Shown: positions 34,401-47,490, counted from the stretch's first letter. The stretch is DNA of 64,000 nt from Halocafeteria seosinensis (GCA_001687465.1 LVLI01000202.1:282031-346030); one strand, 5' to 3'. Notes: generated by a model from the sequence alone, not told the origin. Made by a program: numbers and translations.

Positions 34401-34492
34401 TCTTCCGCCTGCTCCTCCTTAGATTTCGCCTTTATACCTTGGTAGCTGCTCCTCCTTTCCTCCTTTTGGTCATCGCGGGCCGTGGAACTCAT
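31436..34492 (-). CDS. VPS52: VPS52, GARP/EARP tethering complex subunit
   Basis: Minus strand, about nine exons; the start is taken at 34492, where the frame opens with MSSTARDDQKEE; an in-frame ATG at 34531 is an alternative. After a Ser/Ala-rich leader come FHFDFSDLDITTEDVDFSEI, DLEKFQKVDIVKEALEK and GVDLRQYARQIDGELEDVE, the heptad-rich N-terminus of VPS52. The exon at ~33190-33690 holds ELNQCESILQHMQDMLGKFQ and the family region ending in VREYLLHKIAELRKPKLNIQ. The 32158-32973 part contains LYEFLEHHAPDIALEIRVAY and GLFGGRVESSKRTDAFVIGER, highly typical of VPS52. The last exon (31436-~32100) is helical. VPS52 works with VPS51/53/54 to tether endosome-derived vesicles at the trans-Golgi network. 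Convergent with RRP1, 51 bp apart. Confidence 0.93.
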
Positions 34493-34713
34493 TATATCCT
34501 TCTGTAAAATGTTAATAGAGTCATACAACACATCAAATATCCATCAACTCGAGGCGTTTAATGGATGGTATCGCGAACGCAGCAATCTTTCCGTCTACTT
34601 ATCTCATGCAATCATTGAAACCCCTTACATAATGCGTTGTTAGATGAATAGTATCGTTATATAGATATATTTAGCCTCATATCTCTTTATTGGTCCGGCG
34701 AGTGGTGAAAAAT

Positions 34714-36364
34714 ATGGAAGGAGTCGGTAGTAATGGCGCATCCTCCTCCTCCTCAGCACCTGCCTCCGACACGATGAGGACTACAATGGCCACTAATACC
34801 CCCGATACAGAGCCTCAGCATGCAGCCAAGCGTGCTCGACTCAATGGGGATGGAGTACAGAGCCAGAGCCACCACCAACTTGAGCAACCTGTGGAGGAAG
34901 ACGAGCAGCAAGTCGACTTATCCTCGTTGCCACATTGGAGACGTGCCATTGGAAATGACTTCTCACTTTATAGAACCTGTATTGACATGATTTCGCGTTT
35001 TCCGAGGCGAAGCTTGAAGCATTGGGATGTGACTTGGCACCGCTATAACCACCTTCCCATGAAACGAAGGAACCTGAAAGGAATGAAACATGACATCATC
35101 GAGGCTGTCTTGAAAGCCAGGAATATGTCGGATGGTACGTGCAGTCAAGACCTTGTATGATAAAAAGAAGGGAACTATTCCCTCCGTGGGTACATACGTA
35201 TCCTTGCCACCTTTCCTGCAGAAGCAATCCCTTCGTCGTTTTTCGATTCCTCATTAGAAGAGTTATGCCTGGCCGGCGGCGCGAGATTGACCAGCACCAA
35301 ACTAAATCATGTATGTATTCTATGGCCAATGCTACGGAACAGTACTGTTGATGGAGCATGAATACTTTTCTGCCTCATTTCAATGGAAACGTGCCAGATT
35401 GCTCGTCACTGTCGTAATCTTATTCGGCTCGATCTCCGTGGATGCTTCTATTTGGATAATAATGGTCTCGATAACATTCTGCAACAGTGCCAAAAACTGA
35501 AATACATCGGAATACAGGGATGCCGAAAATTGAGCAATACTGCAGTGAATAGTTTATGTAACCACGAGCACCTAGAAGGGATAGATATTGGTGGATGCTA
35601 CAACATCAGTGGAGATATAATCCGCCACTTGATCTCGCACCATCCTAATCGCCAACATTTTACGGAGCTTGGGGTGTCTGGAGCTGCCGCTTCTAACGAT
35701 GAACTGGCAGAGTTGATAACGGAGAAAATGGCTAACCTTGAGACTTTGCGACTTGGATACTTTGAAGTATGTGTTGTACTTGGTTAAATCGATGTGGTAA
35801 CTGTAATGAGTACCTTAGTTCTCCTCAGGGCTCCGATAAGGGGATTGATATATTGAGCAAGCAGCTTGGGAGACTGAAGTATCTGCAAGTACACTGGAGC
35901 AATTCCATAACGTATGTTTGAATGCGTATCTCGATGCTTTCTAGTGTCTTGCTTCATAAAGTCTGCTGTAGCAGTGATAACGCACTTTTGACGCTTGGGA
36001 GGAATGCGGTCAAATTAGAATGCCTTGATATCACTGGCTGTGAAGCGTTCACTCCGGAGGTAGGTGCTGACCATGGAGTAGTCTGGAGTAACGAGTATTC
36101 TTCATACCACCCGTATGCTGCACACAGGGGATACAAAATTTTCTATCAATGAGGACTCCACTTCCGAATTCGGATGAAGAGAGTGAAAACAAGAATCTGC
36201 AAAAACTCGTTGCGCCATTCGCCCCGTAAGTTGTCGAAGTCATCTTGCTCGGTAACGCAATGGGTATTACGTCCTGAATTGTTCTCTGTTACAGAATCGA
36301 TACGGCATTTCAGACGTTTGTTTCCGAGAGCTACCCGATTCTTACTCTACAAGTTAATCCATAG
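34714..36364 (+). CDS. Leucine-rich-repeat protein (cysteine-containing, AMN1/FBXL type)
   Basis: Seven exons (34714-35134, 35222-35310, 35398-35766, 35829-35911, 35975-36059, 36128-36225, 36295-36364) join in phase to 404 residues. The N-terminal ~70 residues are Ser/Gln-rich and low complexity. From residue ~145 there are LRRs of the cysteine-containing type: LEELCLAGGARLTSTKLNHI, LIRLDLRGCFYLDNNGLDNI, LKYIGIQGCRKLSNTAVNSL, LEGIDIGGCYNISGDIIRHL, then LECLDITGCEAFTPEG. In FBXL and AMN1 proteins such repeats form a curved substrate-binding surface. An F-box is not obvious in residues 80-140. A role as an SCF adaptor is possible but unproven. It is 221 bp from VPS52 (divergent) and ends 21 bp from the kinesin stop. 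Confidence 0.82.
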
Positions 36365-36385
36365 TAGCATTCTACTCTACGGTTT

Positions 36386-39300
36386 TTATTCCTTTCCATT
36401 TGTAGGATACTTCAACTTGCGGAGTAAGCCACCGGGGGCCTTGCTTTTTCCATAATTGCGTCCCTGTTCGGTGGAACTCCCCAAAGGTTTTGTGTCGGTC
36501 AACAGTCGAGGCGTGTTCGTTGGCTGTGATGAAGAACTTGTATCATCGAGGCTAGCATCTGGATGAGATAGACTCCCCTTCTTGTGGGCTTGCGCACTTT
36601 GAGGCTTCGATGGATCTTCAGACACTGATTCTCGCGAATGAATGGTCCTCTTCAAACGAGATAGGAAACTGGAGTCGTGATCGCTTGAACGAGCAGATTC
36701 GCGAGAAGAATTTCGCTGAGTTGGAGCATCCGCCACGCTTGAAGGCCGAGAGAGGTCTGGAGAACTGGCTTTCCTCGTCGGCTTTTCTTGTAAGTTGGGT
36801 GAGGCACTGGCGGTTGATCGTGCCGATCTGCAGCCATCACTATTTGCCGGGGACTGGTGGGAGTCAGCAAACAGCTGGCCTTCGAGGGTCCGAATTCGAT
36901 TAGCTTGCAGGGTCAATTGCTGAACCGTTCGCTGTAATCTTCCTGTCAAATCAGCATAGCTCGTGGTTTGACTTTCGTTTGTATTCTGGATCTGTAGCTC
37001 ACTGTTGGGAGTGCTGGCAAAACTACACCCCTGTTGTCGCTCTTGGCGACGCTGTAAAATTTTGTTCCTTACAGACTCCCGTCGCGCTCTTCTTTTGGCC
37101 TGGAAGTCATCAGGGGAGAGCAACTGGCTTTCATTGTCGGCATGAGTCGCCGGGCAATTAGTGCTTTGATGTCGCTCATCTTCTAAGCCGCTAGAGTCTG
37201 CACCTTCGCCGACCTCCCAGAACGTTCGCCTTTCTCTTAATGCTTGCGAAAGCTGCTTAATATTTTCCACTTTGGGTATACGAAATAAACTTCCTCCCAT
37301 CGAAATGCGGGGAACCTTTCTGCTTATACCAGCATCAGGAGTTTCCCTGGGAGACGTCCAAGCGGACCTAGTGAGGGAACCTGTTTCAGTACATTCCTCA
37401 TTACTCCGAGTCTGCCTTTTCATCCCCGACGTTTCTTTGTCCGCGAGGGAATTTCGAGGTGAGATGTCGTCTGCTGATGTTTCGGAAGATGCATTGTTAC
37501 TGTACTTCTTCAGATGGTCGATCTCTTTGCGCGCGTCCTCCAGCTGCACAACGGTTAAAATGAAGCACAAGTCGAAATATATTCACGTTAAGACATAATA
37601 CTAACCTGCTTCTTTAATTCTTGGGTTTCCATGCCTTGGTTGGCTGCGTCTACTTCTGCTTCAGATGCATTGGTCATGGCACTCGCAAGCTGTTTCTTAA
37701 GACTTGAGCAGCGCGTTCGTAGAGTTTCAATTTCTGCAGCTGCTTCTTCTGATATTTCTAGAACGGAATTGAATTTCTGTTCGTATTGCTCCTTTTCTTG
37801 CTCATGCCGTTTGCGTTCGCTGTCTAGCTCTTCTTCCAATTTCGATACCCTATGTTGCAGTTCCTTATTGTCAGCTCTTAGGTGGATAGACTCAGTTGAC
37901 CAGTTCGAGTAGCCTTGGGTTTCGCTTGTTTCCCATGCGCTCTTCGTCAGAGAGTCTTCGGCTGTACTTCCCACTCTTTCACTGGTTCCATTTCTCTTAT
38001 AACTACCTTTTCCAAGCTGTTCCTTCAGAGATCTATTGTTTCGTTCGATCATGGAGATATACTGCAACGCTACATGGCATGAGATTTCGGTTTAAGGATA
38101 CAGTATCGGACGTTTGTCAACCTACTTTGAGAAGTGATTCGATTTTTCCTTCCAGCTCTTCCGGTGATAGCTCGCGATTTATCTTAACAGTGTTCTGGAT
38201 AGTCTTAGCACAAGCGCCAAATCGCAAGGTAGATAATGACTCGTCCGAATCATTCTGTGCAAACGTAAGCTTCATTCTTAAAATATGTGACGCATCATTC
38301 CCATCTTGGACGGTGTACGTACCTTCGCCGGTGACACGTTAATGAGCAACGTTGTTTTCGTGTTACCACCTAGAGATTCCTTGAGCACATGCGTGAGCTT
38401 AGAGTCTCTGTAAGGTATATGGCTCCTTTGTGCATCTGTCAACGCGTGGATGCAGTTTCCTAGAGCTGAAAGAGACTGGTTTATTGAACGAGCCTCCTTG
38501 AGGGAATTGCCAGTCACATTCGACCGTCCTACTCTTTCCGAACCTGCTAAATCAACCAGATTTAGAGTTGCAACGGTACTTGACCCATCCGTGGAAATTT
38601 GTGTCAGTGTAAGCATGAAAATTGCATGCGAACGTGAACTTTGCTCATTCATGTCTGTAAATGTGGTTTTACGGCGCTGAAACCCCGTCTCAAGCAAACG
38701 TAGAACGTCTTCCGCGGAGGACACCGTCTTCTTCGTCAGACCTTCGACGGTGACTCCTTTCCTACTGTTTTCCCTTATTTTGAGCTGCCTTCTTGTACCT
38801 GTTAGTAGATCCTGAGCCACTTCATTGTAGAGCTCGAGATAACTGCATTTTACGGAGTATTCACTCTCCATGTTGCCGGTGGCTTCCGCGCCGGTCTGCT
38901 CATCGGTAGAAGCATTAGCAGTCGTGAACTGCTCTTTTTCTCTCCTCTTAATCGATGCAAATAGCGCATTCGTTATTCGAGGTGTTAATCCTGAAAGAGA
39001 GGAAATCTCAGCAGAGTCGAGCTCCCCAAACATAGTATGTGTCTTCCCGGATCCAGTTTGTCCGTATGCGAAGATCGTGGCTGCAGGAAAAACAAGAAGT
39101 CCAACTGGCTGGCAGTCGTACCACACATGACCTTGAGAGACATACTATTGTATCCCTTTAACAGATCCTCAATGGCCTGTACACAATTTGGAATGGTAAA
39201 GGAAGAAGTCCTCAGGCAGTAACTGCTGTCGCACTTACAGGATGTCCTACGGAATCGAATATTTGTTGCTGCTCAGCTTTCTGAAGACTGTCACTCCATC

Positions 39301-39536
39301 AGCAGTAGGAGAGAAGTAAGCATAGCAAAATCAAAACAATTGAGTGAAAACAATCGACGTACAATATTCCATCATACGTATAAGAGGAGTCCCCGCATTT
39401 AATTAGGCACTTATCTTGGTCAATGACCAGTGTCTCATTGCGTTCTTCCCTTCTTCCCGCCAATAGAGGCCTGACACGAGCTAATACTCTCACCCTGTAT
39501 GATGTAGAAATATTGCTGTCCTCCATTTTATCGTTT
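36386..39536 (-). CDS. Kinesin with N-terminal motor (kinesin-1-like)
   Basis: Minus strand, at least six exons. Start MEDSNISTSYRVRVLARVRP is followed directly by the first beta-strand of the motor. The P-loop FAYGQTGSGKTHTMFG, switch I NEQSSRSHAIF and switch II LNLVDLAGSERVGRS are intact, and IPYRDSKLTHVLKESLGGN follows, so this should be an active ATPase. The motor ends TLRFGACAKTIQNTVKINRE, then ELSPEELEGKIESLLK; this neck region resembles kinesin-1. A coiled coil follows (KLEEELDSERKRHEQEKEQY). The C-terminal ~390 residues (36386-37570) are Ser/Arg-rich with few helices, probably a cargo or regulatory tail. Assignment to kinesin-1 rests on the neck motif and N-terminal motor; the tail lacks a clear kinesin-light-chain or IAK site. 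Confidence 0.88.
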
Positions 39537-39935
39537 AGAGCCCCCGATATCCTTCTCAAGCAAAATTGTAGCCAGTTGCTCCGTGGCAATAAGCACCGCG
39601 GCGGCTAATAGCAATGCTAGTGACCCTTACAAGAGGAAATAAGTGGTACAATACCACATACTGAATTTAAGCCATCACCGAACCCGGAAGACAATTGCAT
39701 GGCAATGTGTATGTGTCTGTGAGAGCAGCCGGCTTGTTTTCCGTCTTAACGCTTATCGTATGTTGAACTTGACACAACAGTCACTGTTGAATGAACAGTC
39801 TGAATCTCCGCAGAGAACCCACACAAAAAAGCGGCTCATACGTCCTCTTGAATGCACTACGAGTTTAACCGAGTACTGTGGTGTGTGAGTTGTCCGTATG
39901 TATTTATTCAACACGCAGACGCTCACAGGAAAACG
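39537..39935. other. Intergenic region kinesin/AP-3 mu
   Basis: About 400 bp between two minus-strand genes: the kinesin promoter (low coordinates) and the AP-3 mu 3' end (high coordinates). No ORF with codon structure or RNA gene is apparent. Confidence 0.4.
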
Positions 39936-42030
39936 TTAGTGCCATTGGCAACGGATCTGGAATGTACCGGATCGCAAAGCGCATCGCGAGGCACTTTGGA
40001 AACGATATAGCTCCTGTAGCATTTTAACATCACGGACGGCGAGTCCTGATTCCGTTGTATTGGGTACTACAAAGTGCAAAGTGGCGGATAAATTCTCCAT
40101 CGGCGCCTTCTTCTGGCCTGGTTCAAATGTAACATTGCCCACAATCGACGGGATTCCCTCCTTGGGAAACTTTTCCAAATTCCAAGTCAACGTCTGAGTA
40201 TCAAAGGAAACAAAAGTCATATATCTAGAACGCATCTAACCTAATTTGAGAACCTACATTGGTGGTCTTATCAAAGAGAACCTTGCCTTCGTTCTCGGTT
40301 GCAATATCAACATCCGTCACTGCTTTTGGGAACCGAACGACCAAGGCAATATTCTCCACTACAGTCTGTAGCAAACAGGAGGCAACACTTAGTTCAGGTA
40401 CCACGCACAATAAGAACAACATCATGTACCTCATTGGAATTTATGGCCGTTCCCATTCCGGAATTGATCGTGGACCTGGAGGGTACTGGTTTCTTGCCGA
40501 GTACAAATCGCACTCGAGCACTGCCGTCACGAAGGTGAATCTCGGGGCGGCAGTACAAAGGGATTGTCGGCGAGCGGGAAGGAACACGGTAGGTAGCCAA
40601 CCGGAAACGACCGTCGGGTGGAATGAAAGAGATCGCATGCTCTCTTTCAAATTTAGACAATCGAACACAGGGATGAAATGCTGCATCATCCAAGATTTTA
40701 GCGTCGTTTACAAATAGCACTAGATCAGGAGTTCCAGTAAGATGGCAATTGCACTCAATGGTCCCACGAGTAGTGTGAGAAACAACTGAGCCATTAGAAT
40801 CCAAGATACAGTCGACATCTGCGGAAAGATATAACCGTCAGCAACGGTAGGAGAAAACAAACGCGAGAAATGCCGGCTTACCCTCTAAGATGTCAAAGAA
40901 GATTTCATTATTGGCATATTTTACATCTGTCTTGCGCCAAGGTATTACGCCCAAAGCGCTAGATCCTATAGTATCGGTGGTTGATGATTTTCCCTGGTAA
41001 AATACCAATTAAAAACAAAGAATAGCCATCAACTCAACAGCAGCAGACAAGTTTAGTGGACTGAAACTCACTGTTACAAATGCAGCTACGCGATTCGAAA
41101 ACGTTGGCGGTTTTATCATGGTGCGAAGAGCATTAGGCTCTGTGATCATAGGATACCCGTTGTCCACCATTTCTTCTAAGAGCTGCAAATAAATCACGAC
41201 GGTAATGCGCAACAAAATGTGCAATCAGTTGAACTGAAACCTACGTACTTGGTAAACCACCGAAAACTGGCGACGAATGGTCTTCTCGGAAACGTTGAAA
41301 TCCAGGTAGTGTTCAAGAGTATCAACAATTCTGTGTAATAGTTCAACGACGAAGAGACTGGACATCTGTGGTAAGCATAACAAAAGGTCGCATTGCTCTC
41401 CACTACCAGGATGACACGGTAAACCTTTTTGACGCTTACATCTCCTACAAGTACTCCGACAAAGAACATGTTGTATCTGTACACGTTGACCAAGAAGTGC
41501 CTCGTTGCGGGAAGGACAGGAGGTACATCCTGCACAGCAGAGAGGACAAAATGCTAATTTCGTTAAGAAGAATCTACAGTACTGCTCACACGCGAAGACA
41601 CCCGCAACAGGAAGCAGTTTCATAGACTTGCATGTGCTTAACATACCTCGCGTCGGGGATGTTTTGCTACTTCCTCCCAGAAGGCGTCCAGGTACGTCCG
41701 CGGGGTTTTATCGCGCCAGTGCTTCTCCATGACGAGATCCCTGTAGATAAGAAAAAAGTATCCAGAATGTTTAATATCCAGCGGAAAAACTATGGTATCT
41801 CATGTGGTAGGCTGTATACACCGTCGTCCGCATGAAATAACAAAAAAGAAATCATAGGGGAATGGAGCTCCCCTGTGGAGCATCAAGCTGCTCTTACAGG
41901 ACCATTGATGGGAAGAAGGGACATCTGACCCTTGTAACTACGTATATGGTTTATGAAAAAAGGTATGACGATATTGGAGGAGATCTACTTACCCCGTTTC
42001 GGCGCCTAAAATGAACAGAGACTGCAGCAT
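39936..42030 (-). CDS. AP3M: AP-3 complex subunit mu
   Basis: Minus strand, about nine exons. The first exon gives MLQSLFILGAETG and joins after a ~240-nt intron to DLVMEKHWRDKTPRTYLDAF, the conserved start of AP-3 mu. Then come VPPVLPATRHFLVNVYRYNM, SSLFVVELLHRIVDTLEHYL and the signature LLEEMVDNGYPMITEPNALR with KPPTFSNRV. The mu-homology domain begins with the IPWRKTDVKYANNEIFFDIL strand and continues TIECNCHLTGTPDLVLFVND, AAFHPCVRLSKFEREHAISF and IPPDGRFRLATYRV. The C-terminus ends in KFPKEGIPSIVGNVTFEPG. The ISFIPPDG and FHPCVR motifs separate AP-3 from AP-1/2/4. AP-3 sorts cargo with Tyr-based signals from endosomes to lysosome-like organelles. Confidence 0.94.
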
Positions 42031-43315
42031 CTTGTTTTTTCTAGGCTTTTGTTTAACCTCATAAGCACACAACTCTAGAGACTATCAACACGTCCGTACT
42101 CTAAAACAAATTATCACAAACATATAAGTGAGGCTGTTGTTCTCGCACGTTGGCTATGACTGCTCGAGTTGATATCTTCTGGAACAGGTAGCAGAAAAGA
42201 TTGCTACATCTGGCACATACACTGTGTATGATACACATTACTCGGTATCTCGATGTGTTGAGATGGGTTGGAGTGGGACACAAAAATGACAGAACCTTGG
42301 TTTCACTCTTCGGATTCACCAAGGAATTGTTCTCGTCCTTCTTTTTCTCTTGTGCTTTCTCCGACGAGCACTGGTAAAATGCACCGGTGCTGAGAACGTT
42401 TGCGCTAATTCAATGAACCGGGCTTTGTTCGTATCTCCTCGCACTGCTAGCTGGTGCACTGAGACTGGGGAGAAACATACTGTAGTGGAGAGTGAAAGAG
42501 AGCCAGGGCGAGGCGAACTGAGACGGATAGAATATCTTAGGTGGAAACCAGATACGAAAACAGCCGAAGCTACACGAATTGACTTATAAGTGCAAGAGGA
42601 CACAAACAACCTCCCAATCATGGACTCTGCTACGTAAGCGAGACAAAAATGGGAGTATTGAGAAGCTCAGATTTCTGAAAGGTTTAGAAGCTTTGCTTCG
42701 CTTCGCGCTGTACTTCGTCAAGTCTTCGTGCAGTGTTCGTGCTGACTGAAGCTGCCATGCTATCCAGCGCTGTGGTAGGGAAAGTGTGAATAACATATGT
42801 ACAAGCGTTGAAGAAGTATACCAGTGTCAGAAAAAGAAAAAAAGAAAAGACCCGACAATAAATCAAATGTAAGCTGTCGAAGACTCCCGGATACTTAACA
42901 CTGCAACTATACACCAGACTTTTTCCTACTCCTCACTGAGAGGATGTCCATGTCAACAATGACTACGACCTAGCGGCATATTTGCTTGTCTTCTTCCAGT
43001 AGTAGAAGTAGTGTGTATTATTATGGTCTGCCGGCTAAGTAGTACTATCAAGTTAACCATGAGCGATATGTATTCAGATGTCTGCAAAGTATTACGGCTG
43101 TTACTCCGTGAGTCGCGATAAGCACATAGCTTCATAACGTGTAAAAATGTACAACAATGTATACCGCGGGCATGTTACTCACGTATAACTAGACTAGGAC
43201 GGACGCTCGTGGATCATGTAAAAGACCGCCCAAAGTCGTGTACTACAGGCTGTCTACAGCGCCTTGTCTTCATACCAAGCTCAAGTCTTGAAAGCTGTTG
43301 GGAATATGTCGGCAT
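42031..43315. other. Longest gene-free interval in the window
   Basis: About 1.3 kb. Short open frames exist on both strands (for example 42350-42589 plus and 42316-42621 minus, overlapping each other), but none resembles a known family or links to others through splice sites. It should contain the AP-3 mu promoter and the 3' end of the next minus-strand gene. No tRNA recognised. Confidence 0.4.
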
Positions 43316-46300
43316 CTATGAGGGATCCTGTGACAACGTAGTCAAATCTTCAAAGAAATCCCTCAACCATATCTCCGTGGAGCACTTCAGGAACTGTCTT
43401 CTTGTGCCCTGTATCGACCGCTGCCTCTCAGCATTTCCCCTGGGAGAATTACGAGAAAATCTATCAAACTTCTTGTTATACGTCAGTTCCTCAGAGTCAC
43501 TGCTGACAAACTCAAGAGAAATTTCTTGCTCGACGAAATAGAGCTTGTTGGGATCGCCTTCGCTGTTGGATAAAACAGATATTTCAGTATCTCCACCAAA
43601 CCATAAATTTACATCATACCGATTGATATACTCTTGTACTTTGTCACGGACGCGCTCAGAGCGATCATTTCCCTCTCGGGAAAGCGGGCCCGGAGTTGTC
43701 GTTCCACCAGTGCTGTCACTGTTTGAATATAGATCACTAAGTGCTCCCTGGCCAGATTTATAAGATACGACTTTTATCATTTCCGAGACAAACGTCGGGA
43801 GATGTTCAACCAATTTTACTAAGGTAGCAAAGATGCACCCTCCGTGAATTTCTACTACGGGTACAATGAACTCAGCCCATGAAAATGAAGTTAACCCATG
43901 CTCACCTCCAGATAAAGTAGTACTCACAACAGGGGTATTAATCTCCCTTGTTTCACATTCGGAAATGTCACGAAGAGCTTTTGCATCCAGCATCAAAGAA
44001 GTTCTTACTAAGGAGCATTGTAAGCGGACGAATGTCTCAACAGCAATGTTTCGTTCATCCTGATAGATCATCTCTTCCGCATTCTCTGAATCCACTGGGT
44101 ATGCGAAACTGAGAGAGAAGGAGCCATCTCTGTTTCTCTCTATCATAGTGTAATAATGAACAGGACACCACGTTATATTAGGCGTCGAAAACGACAAGTC
44201 TGTTCCTTTCTTGCAGTGCACCTTAAGAAGCGGAGCCCAAGCGCTAACAGACCCCTCTGAGCCTCCCCGCAATTGCGTACAACCATGGCATTGGATCCTA
44301 TCGAACATACCCTCTAAAAAGCGAAAGAGAGTCTCGATCTTTGAAACAGCCGCACGGACGCGCTCTTCTGATTGAGCAAGTGATTTTGCTGATCGCGTTT
44401 GTTGAGAGCCAACGCTCTCTGCCGCATCAGAAATTCGTCGATCTCGTGAGAGTTCGCCATTCAAACCGACGAAATTATCAAGTTCAGCAGCACTAGAGCG
44501 TCTGAGTTTCTCTCCTGACGAACGTTTGTCGAGTGCCAAGAGTGAAGATGCTCTTCCTCGATGAGACCGCTTCCCCTCTATAGCGTTCAGTTCGCTCACA
44601 CTTTCCGGGGTCCTGATCAACCCGGGAGAACAATCTGTACTTTCACTGTCCTCACTAATTGCCGGAGAAAAGCTCCCCATAGCGTTGTCAAACGAAGTTC
44701 GTCCGCGGACACCGGCTCTCTTCAAGAGCTTAGTAGAAAGCCCTGTCTTTTTTCGATAATACTCTTGAATGCGTTTCAGTATGATCTCCTCAACAGTGAG
44801 CATTGTTGAACGAAGATAAAGACAACCATCGCATTCGTCTATGGATATTTGTACTCGAAACGGTTGTCGATTGATTCTGGAAGCCGCACAGAAAATCTTA
44901 TAGGCATCCAATTGAAATGCCTGAGCACGTTGCTGAGACTGAGACGTGGATCCGTAACCCGATGAGCAGTCACCCACCATAGTTTCGAAAACTTTCACCT
45001 GGACGTAGACATCCAGTAACTGCAGGGAAAGAATACGTGAAATATTTTACCGAATGCGGCTTGAGCCTCCTCTCATGCAACGTACTTGTTGGAACTTCTT
45101 AGCTAATTCATTCCATTGGCTCGTTCCTTGACCGGTATTGATTGAATGACTCGTTGTTCCTTGGCGCCCAGCAGCATATTCTTCGCAACAGGCCCTCGGG
45201 CAATACCGGTTTAAGAACTCAATGACATCGCCTAAGCACTGAATCAGTGGCGGGTTCAGTCTGTTCCAGAATATAATCCACATAAGTCTGCTGCACGAGG
45301 GCAAGAATAATCTTCCACTTGGCGGGGGCACTTACCCGGCTAGTGTTTGGGCTTCAACCAATGCTGTTGCCTGAGTTGGAGTAATATCTAACCATCGGCA
45401 AGCAAGTATCGACAACTCTTCCGTGGTACAACTTTGATTAGTGCAACCTTCACTGAGGGCCACCTTTTCGCTCGCAAGACGGTTGCTGCCCCCATCTGCA
45501 TTGTCTTGAATGACACAGGGACACTTCCTCAAAAAGTTCTCGCGTATTCGTTCATCAGACAGACACTCTATGCCAGCAATGGAACACATAGGTGGCAGAC
45601 AGTGATCACATCCACTCATGTCTTTCTCCTCGAGTTCCTTCCACTTGCGCGTTAGTTCTGTATCTTTGGCTCCGTTCAGGGGGGCATCCAATATCGTGGA
45701 AGGTAAACTCGAAAGAGAGAACTGCACACAAAGAACACTGTGTGTAATGCAACATAAACAATCTAACCAACACCTACGTACCTCAATAGTAGCACTGAAT
45801 TTTTGAGGCGTCAAACACAGCAAGGATCCGAGTTCCTTAGGAATTAACGGTATTATCCCTTTCTTAATTTGAGCAGGAACGATGAGATTGACAACCCATT
45901 GTAGTACCCGGCGAGGGACATGTATACCGCCCTGTTGTCGCCTACGTAGGTTAGACAATTCAAACTTATAGCCTTCAGCGACCTTCCATGTCCCTTCTAG
46001 TGAAGAGATGCGGTCTTTAGTAGTTTCGTACTTCGCGCGAGAGGCCGATGACATTGAGGAAGCAGGAACGTAATAAAGTGGCAGTTGCAAAGTTGCATCA
46101 GCAGACACTTCTAACTCTCGAATTTTCGTATTTGGCACTTTCGAACCCCTTTCTCCTTTAAGGCCAAAATCGTACAATCGCAATCCCAAGCTGAGAGAGT
46201 TCAAATTAACAGTGATTGTCGGGAAGCATTTCAATTTCCAATCAGGGTCATTCGGATGCGATATGTTAGGAATATCGCCGATGTTGAACGAAAGACTAGG

Positions 46301-46913
46301 CTGTTTTCTCCGGTGTCCTCTGTTGGAGCCAGTAGAGGAGCGCTCCCACTGAGCCGCTTGAACGCTAATTGTCATATTCCCTCGGACCTCTTGTAACCAA
46401 AAGTCTCTTGCACCGATGAAGACGCCGTTAGCTCCCGTTGAGTAGTAATAGCCTAGCTCCTCGGGGAAGTATTGCTGTTTCTTGGCCGTTTCCATTGCTT
46501 CGTCCAACTGTCTAATATTTTCGTCTAGCTGCGTATTGGAGGATTTCCACAGTACTTAAGCATCAAATGCACATTATTTTAGTGCGCGTTTTGTCTCAAG
46601 GTAGGTCACTTACCTCTCCAATTTTGCCCCAAAACTCAGTTTCTACTTCCTCTATGTTGGGATCCTCTGGATCCATTTTCTCCATCGATTGTTCGTAAGA
46701 TTTCACAGTTTCCTGGTACTGTTTACTACACTGCTCCTTTTCCGCTTCGCATTTTTTGACGAATTTTTCGAAATTCTTCTTGTTGTTATATTGCCTTGCT
46801 TTGAATGCCTCTTCAGCCTTCTTATGTGCTTTAATCAGCTGCTGAATCTCACCCCCTAATGCACGGAGCTGGCGCGTTCCTTCCTCTCGGAACGTCCCTG
46901 CTTCTTCGGCCAT
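43316..46913 (-). CDS. Large protein of unknown family: N-terminal coiled coil plus possible lipid-binding-like region
   Basis: Minus strand, about six exons (approximately 46615-46913, 45782-46540, 45340-45720, 45085-45280, 43316-45020), over 1,100 residues. Residues 1-130 are one long helix with heptads and many Lys/Glu (EIQQLIKAHKKAEEAFKARQ, FEKFVKKCEAEKEQCSKQYQ), similar in style to F-BAR or coiled-coil adaptors. Then a beta-rich segment begins FIGARDFWLQEVRGNMTISV, includes FPTITVNLNSLSLGLRLYDF and ends VVNLIVPAQIKKGIIPLIP, which recalls strands and the terminal helix of TULIP/BPI-like lipid-binding folds. A Cys-rich stretch and a Ser-rich linker follow, then another beta-rich C-terminal region (ITWCPVHYYTMIERN; FSWAEFIVPVVEIHGGCIFA). 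I do not recognise the family. Lipid binding is a guess from strand pattern only. Confidence 0.75.
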
Positions 46914-47490
46914 CTTAGTTTCCTCCTCAAGCGTTCAAGAGTTCCAGCTTGTGGTGCTATATGCACGAGTTAATGCAGAGAATGAGCACACGCCATGATG
47001 TTTTCTGGCGACAGATTGACGTCACACCACCCCAAATACGCTTTTTGCTACTCCTTTTCTACCCTACCAAGTCATGACACTAACAGACAAACTCTCGTGG
47101 AAACATCCACATACAGAGATGTCCGAAAACATGCCATTGGGGAGCCTTGAAAGACAAGATCGTGGAAACCTCGTAGCTGCAACTTCAACCATCCATCTGA
47201 GATATCTCCCCATGTAGCTACTGTCTACATTGTGTATGAGTTTGATGTAACGCAAGTTCTTAATTTTTATTGAAGTGTAACTAGTAGGGTAGTAAGTGTT
47301 ACACACATACGTCCTCTTGTATGGGGGAGAAAAAAAATGAGGTGAGCCAAGATATCTATATGGAGTGGGCTATTTCTGTATTCATCTTATTGTTATGGTA
47401 TGGCATGTTATGGGCGAGTGCAGTAAGCAAAAGAGCGGACATCGAAAAGTACGCTCCAATTTGGGGTCGTGGCTGGAAGAGGAAGAGGAC
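46914..47490. promoter_or_regulatory. Divergent promoter region with a CRE-like site
   Basis: Both neighbouring genes start at the edges of this 577-bp interval. A perfect TGACGTCA lies at 47017-47024, about 100 bp upstream of the minus-strand gene. The right-hand end stays open in frame with the downstream protein, so its true start could lie up to ~130 bp upstream of 47491. Confidence 0.4.

Noticed and set aside
41880-41945. Candidate extra exon between the first two AP-3 mu exons
   Set aside because: Direct joining of exon 1 to the VMEKHW exon is in phase and matches the family; the extra piece does not.
42316-42621. Overlapping open frames on both strands in the large gap after AP-3 mu
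   Set aside because: No family resemblance, mutually overlapping, and no introns linking them to other coding segments.
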